From MA-ANB-1 sp040878225 (GTDB taxonomy: Bacteria; Actinomycetota; Acidimicrobiia; Spongiisociales; ZC4RG35), in NCBI GenBank assembly GCA_040878225.1, contig JBBDMR010000018.1:1-37672 (forward strand): DNA of 37,672 bases, written 5' to 3'. The notes beneath the pieces were generated by a model that had not been told where the DNA came from, searched no databases, and saw only the letters and a list, made by a program, of their open reading frames with translations. Both the position numbers and the translations under genes were made by a program. Positions 36,940 through 37,672 of the stretch are shown in pieces; position 1 is the first letter of the stretch, and every line of letters starts with the position of its first letter.

Positions 36940-37672
36940 TCAATCCAGATGGAGCCGTTCGAATCCGCGGAGCACCGCAAGCAGTGACGCCGTCGTGATG
37001 TTGGCGTCGACCCCGACCCCCCACCTGATCTCACCGGAATCCGACGAGGTCTCCACGTAGGCAACTGCCCGGGCCGAGGCTCCCCGGCCGATCGCATGCT
37101 CGGTGTAGTCGTCGACATCGAAACTCTCGCCGAAATGCCCCGCGATGGCGTTGACGAAGGCCTCCACGGGCCCGTCTCCGACTCCCTCGAGGCCTACCTC
37201 ATCGCCGCCGACGCCAATCGTCGCCTGGACGGTCGTTCGGCCCCCGTCGGAGCGAGTCGAGGTGTGCAGCTCGTGTCCCAGCAGTTGGAGGCGCGGTGTG
37301 TCCGGGAGATACACGGCTTGAAAGGCACTCCACATGGCGTCGGGGGTGATCTCGGTGCCGGTGTTCTCCGTAATCGTCTGGATGGTCTTCGAGAACTCGA
37401 TCTGAAGTCGCCGTGGTAGGTCGAAGCCGTGCTCTTCCTTCATCACGTATGCGACCCCGCCTTTGCCCGACTGGGAATTCACCCTGATCACAGCTTCGTA
37501 GCTCCGCCCGACATGTTTGGGGTCGATGGGCAAATAGGGCACTCCCCAGACCTCGTAGTCATCGGGAAGTGCCGCGAATCCCTTCTTGATTGCGTCCTGG
37601 TGTGAACCCGAGAAGGCTGTGTAGACGAGGTCGCCCACATAGGGGTGGCGCGGGTGGACCGGAAGCCGGTTG
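36940..37672 (-). CDS. leuA: 2-isopropylmalate synthase, C-terminal part (partial)
   Basis: First committed enzyme of leucine biosynthesis, which condenses acetyl-CoA with 2-oxoisovalerate. The reading frame is open to the window edge, and the visible 244 residues are the last part of the catalytic region plus the regulatory LeuA dimer domain. Markers are LPVHPRHPYVGDLVYTAFSG at the beginning, SHQDAIKKG, WGVPYLPIDPKHVGRSYEAVIRVNSQSGKGG, and the C-terminal domain with leucine-binding character ending VETSSDSGEIRWGVGVDANI. The sequence is of the long actinobacterial type. The GTG at 37638 is an internal valine codon, not a start. The true start lies beyond 37672. Confidence 0.95.
   Translation of the reverse strand, partial: NRLPVHPRHPYVGDLVYTAFSGSHQDAIKKGFAALPDDYEVWGVPYLPIDPKHVGRSYEAVIRVNSQSGKGGVAYVMKEEHGFDLPRRLQIEFSKTIQTITENTGTEITPDAMWSAFQAVYLPDTPRLQLLGHELHTSTRSDGGRTTVQATIGVGGDEVGLEGVGDGPVEAFVNAIAGHFGESFDVDDYTEHAIGRGASARAVAYVETSSDSGEIRWGVGVDANITTASLLAVLRGFERLHLD

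Noticed and set aside
1..37672. CRISPR arrays, phage genes, integrases or defence loci
   Set aside because: No spaced direct repeats, integrases, transposases or known defence domains were found on reading both strands. The only mobile-like feature is the 166-bp element.

Overview
The window is 37.7 kb of high-GC, gene-dense chromosome from an actinobacterium (Actinomycetota). The block gcvH / GarA-like FHA protein / MerR / DUF151 / MerR has the same order as the mycobacterial gcvH-garA-Rv1828-Rv1829-Rv1830 region. There is a predicted F420-type luciferase-family enzyme, and many genes start directly downstream of a TANNNT -10 box with almost no leader. A deep-branching class such as Acidimicrobiia would fit, but that is an inference without a database search. 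Almost all of the window is coding, genes overlap by ATGA-type junctions, and no gene-free stretch exceeds 300 bases.

Plus-strand housekeeping, 1-10823: der with a coupled 51-aa membrane protein, a minus-strand tRNA-Pro(GGG), an orphan oligopeptide-type binding protein, and a CDP-alcohol phosphatidyltransferase. These are followed by gcvH, the garA-like gene, a MerR regulator, a D-Ala-D-Ala carboxypeptidase, hpt, a DUF151 nuclease, a second MerR, a PD-(D/E)XK-like protein, gcvT and a monoacylglycerol-lipase-like hydrolase.

Middle, 10867-20183: minus-strand tdh diverges from a yqgE-like gene. A 166-bp palindromic, transposase-less insertion element starts exactly at the yqgE stop codon and is followed by rnhB. 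Next come a two-subunit aconitase-X enzyme, a soluble PAS histidine kinase, galE with a phosphomannomutase/phosphoglucomutase, a small membrane protein on the minus strand, and a lipoprotein N-acetylmuramoyl-L-alanine amidase.

Minus strand, 20185-26302: a PEBP-family protein, a short AMP-nucleosidase-like phosphorylase-superfamily protein, a beta-lactamase-fold lipoprotein, and a heterodimeric ABC exporter with one degenerate ATP site.

Minus strand, 26371-36281: the most coherent system here. Nine tightly packed genes encode an NMT1/THI5-type ABC importer (two permeases, ATPase, lipoprotein), beta-ureidopropionase, a class III omega-aminotransferase, dihydropyrimidinase, a CoA-acylating (methyl)malonate-semialdehyde dehydrogenase and an F420-type oxidoreductase. 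Together they would import a pyrimidine-like compound and convert it through dihydropyrimidine, N-carbamoyl-beta-amino acid and beta-alanine or beta-aminoisobutyrate to acetyl-CoA or propionyl-CoA. No dihydropyrimidine dehydrogenase is present, which makes the F420-type enzyme a candidate for the redox step. The window closes with two small unknown genes and the C-terminal part of leuA.
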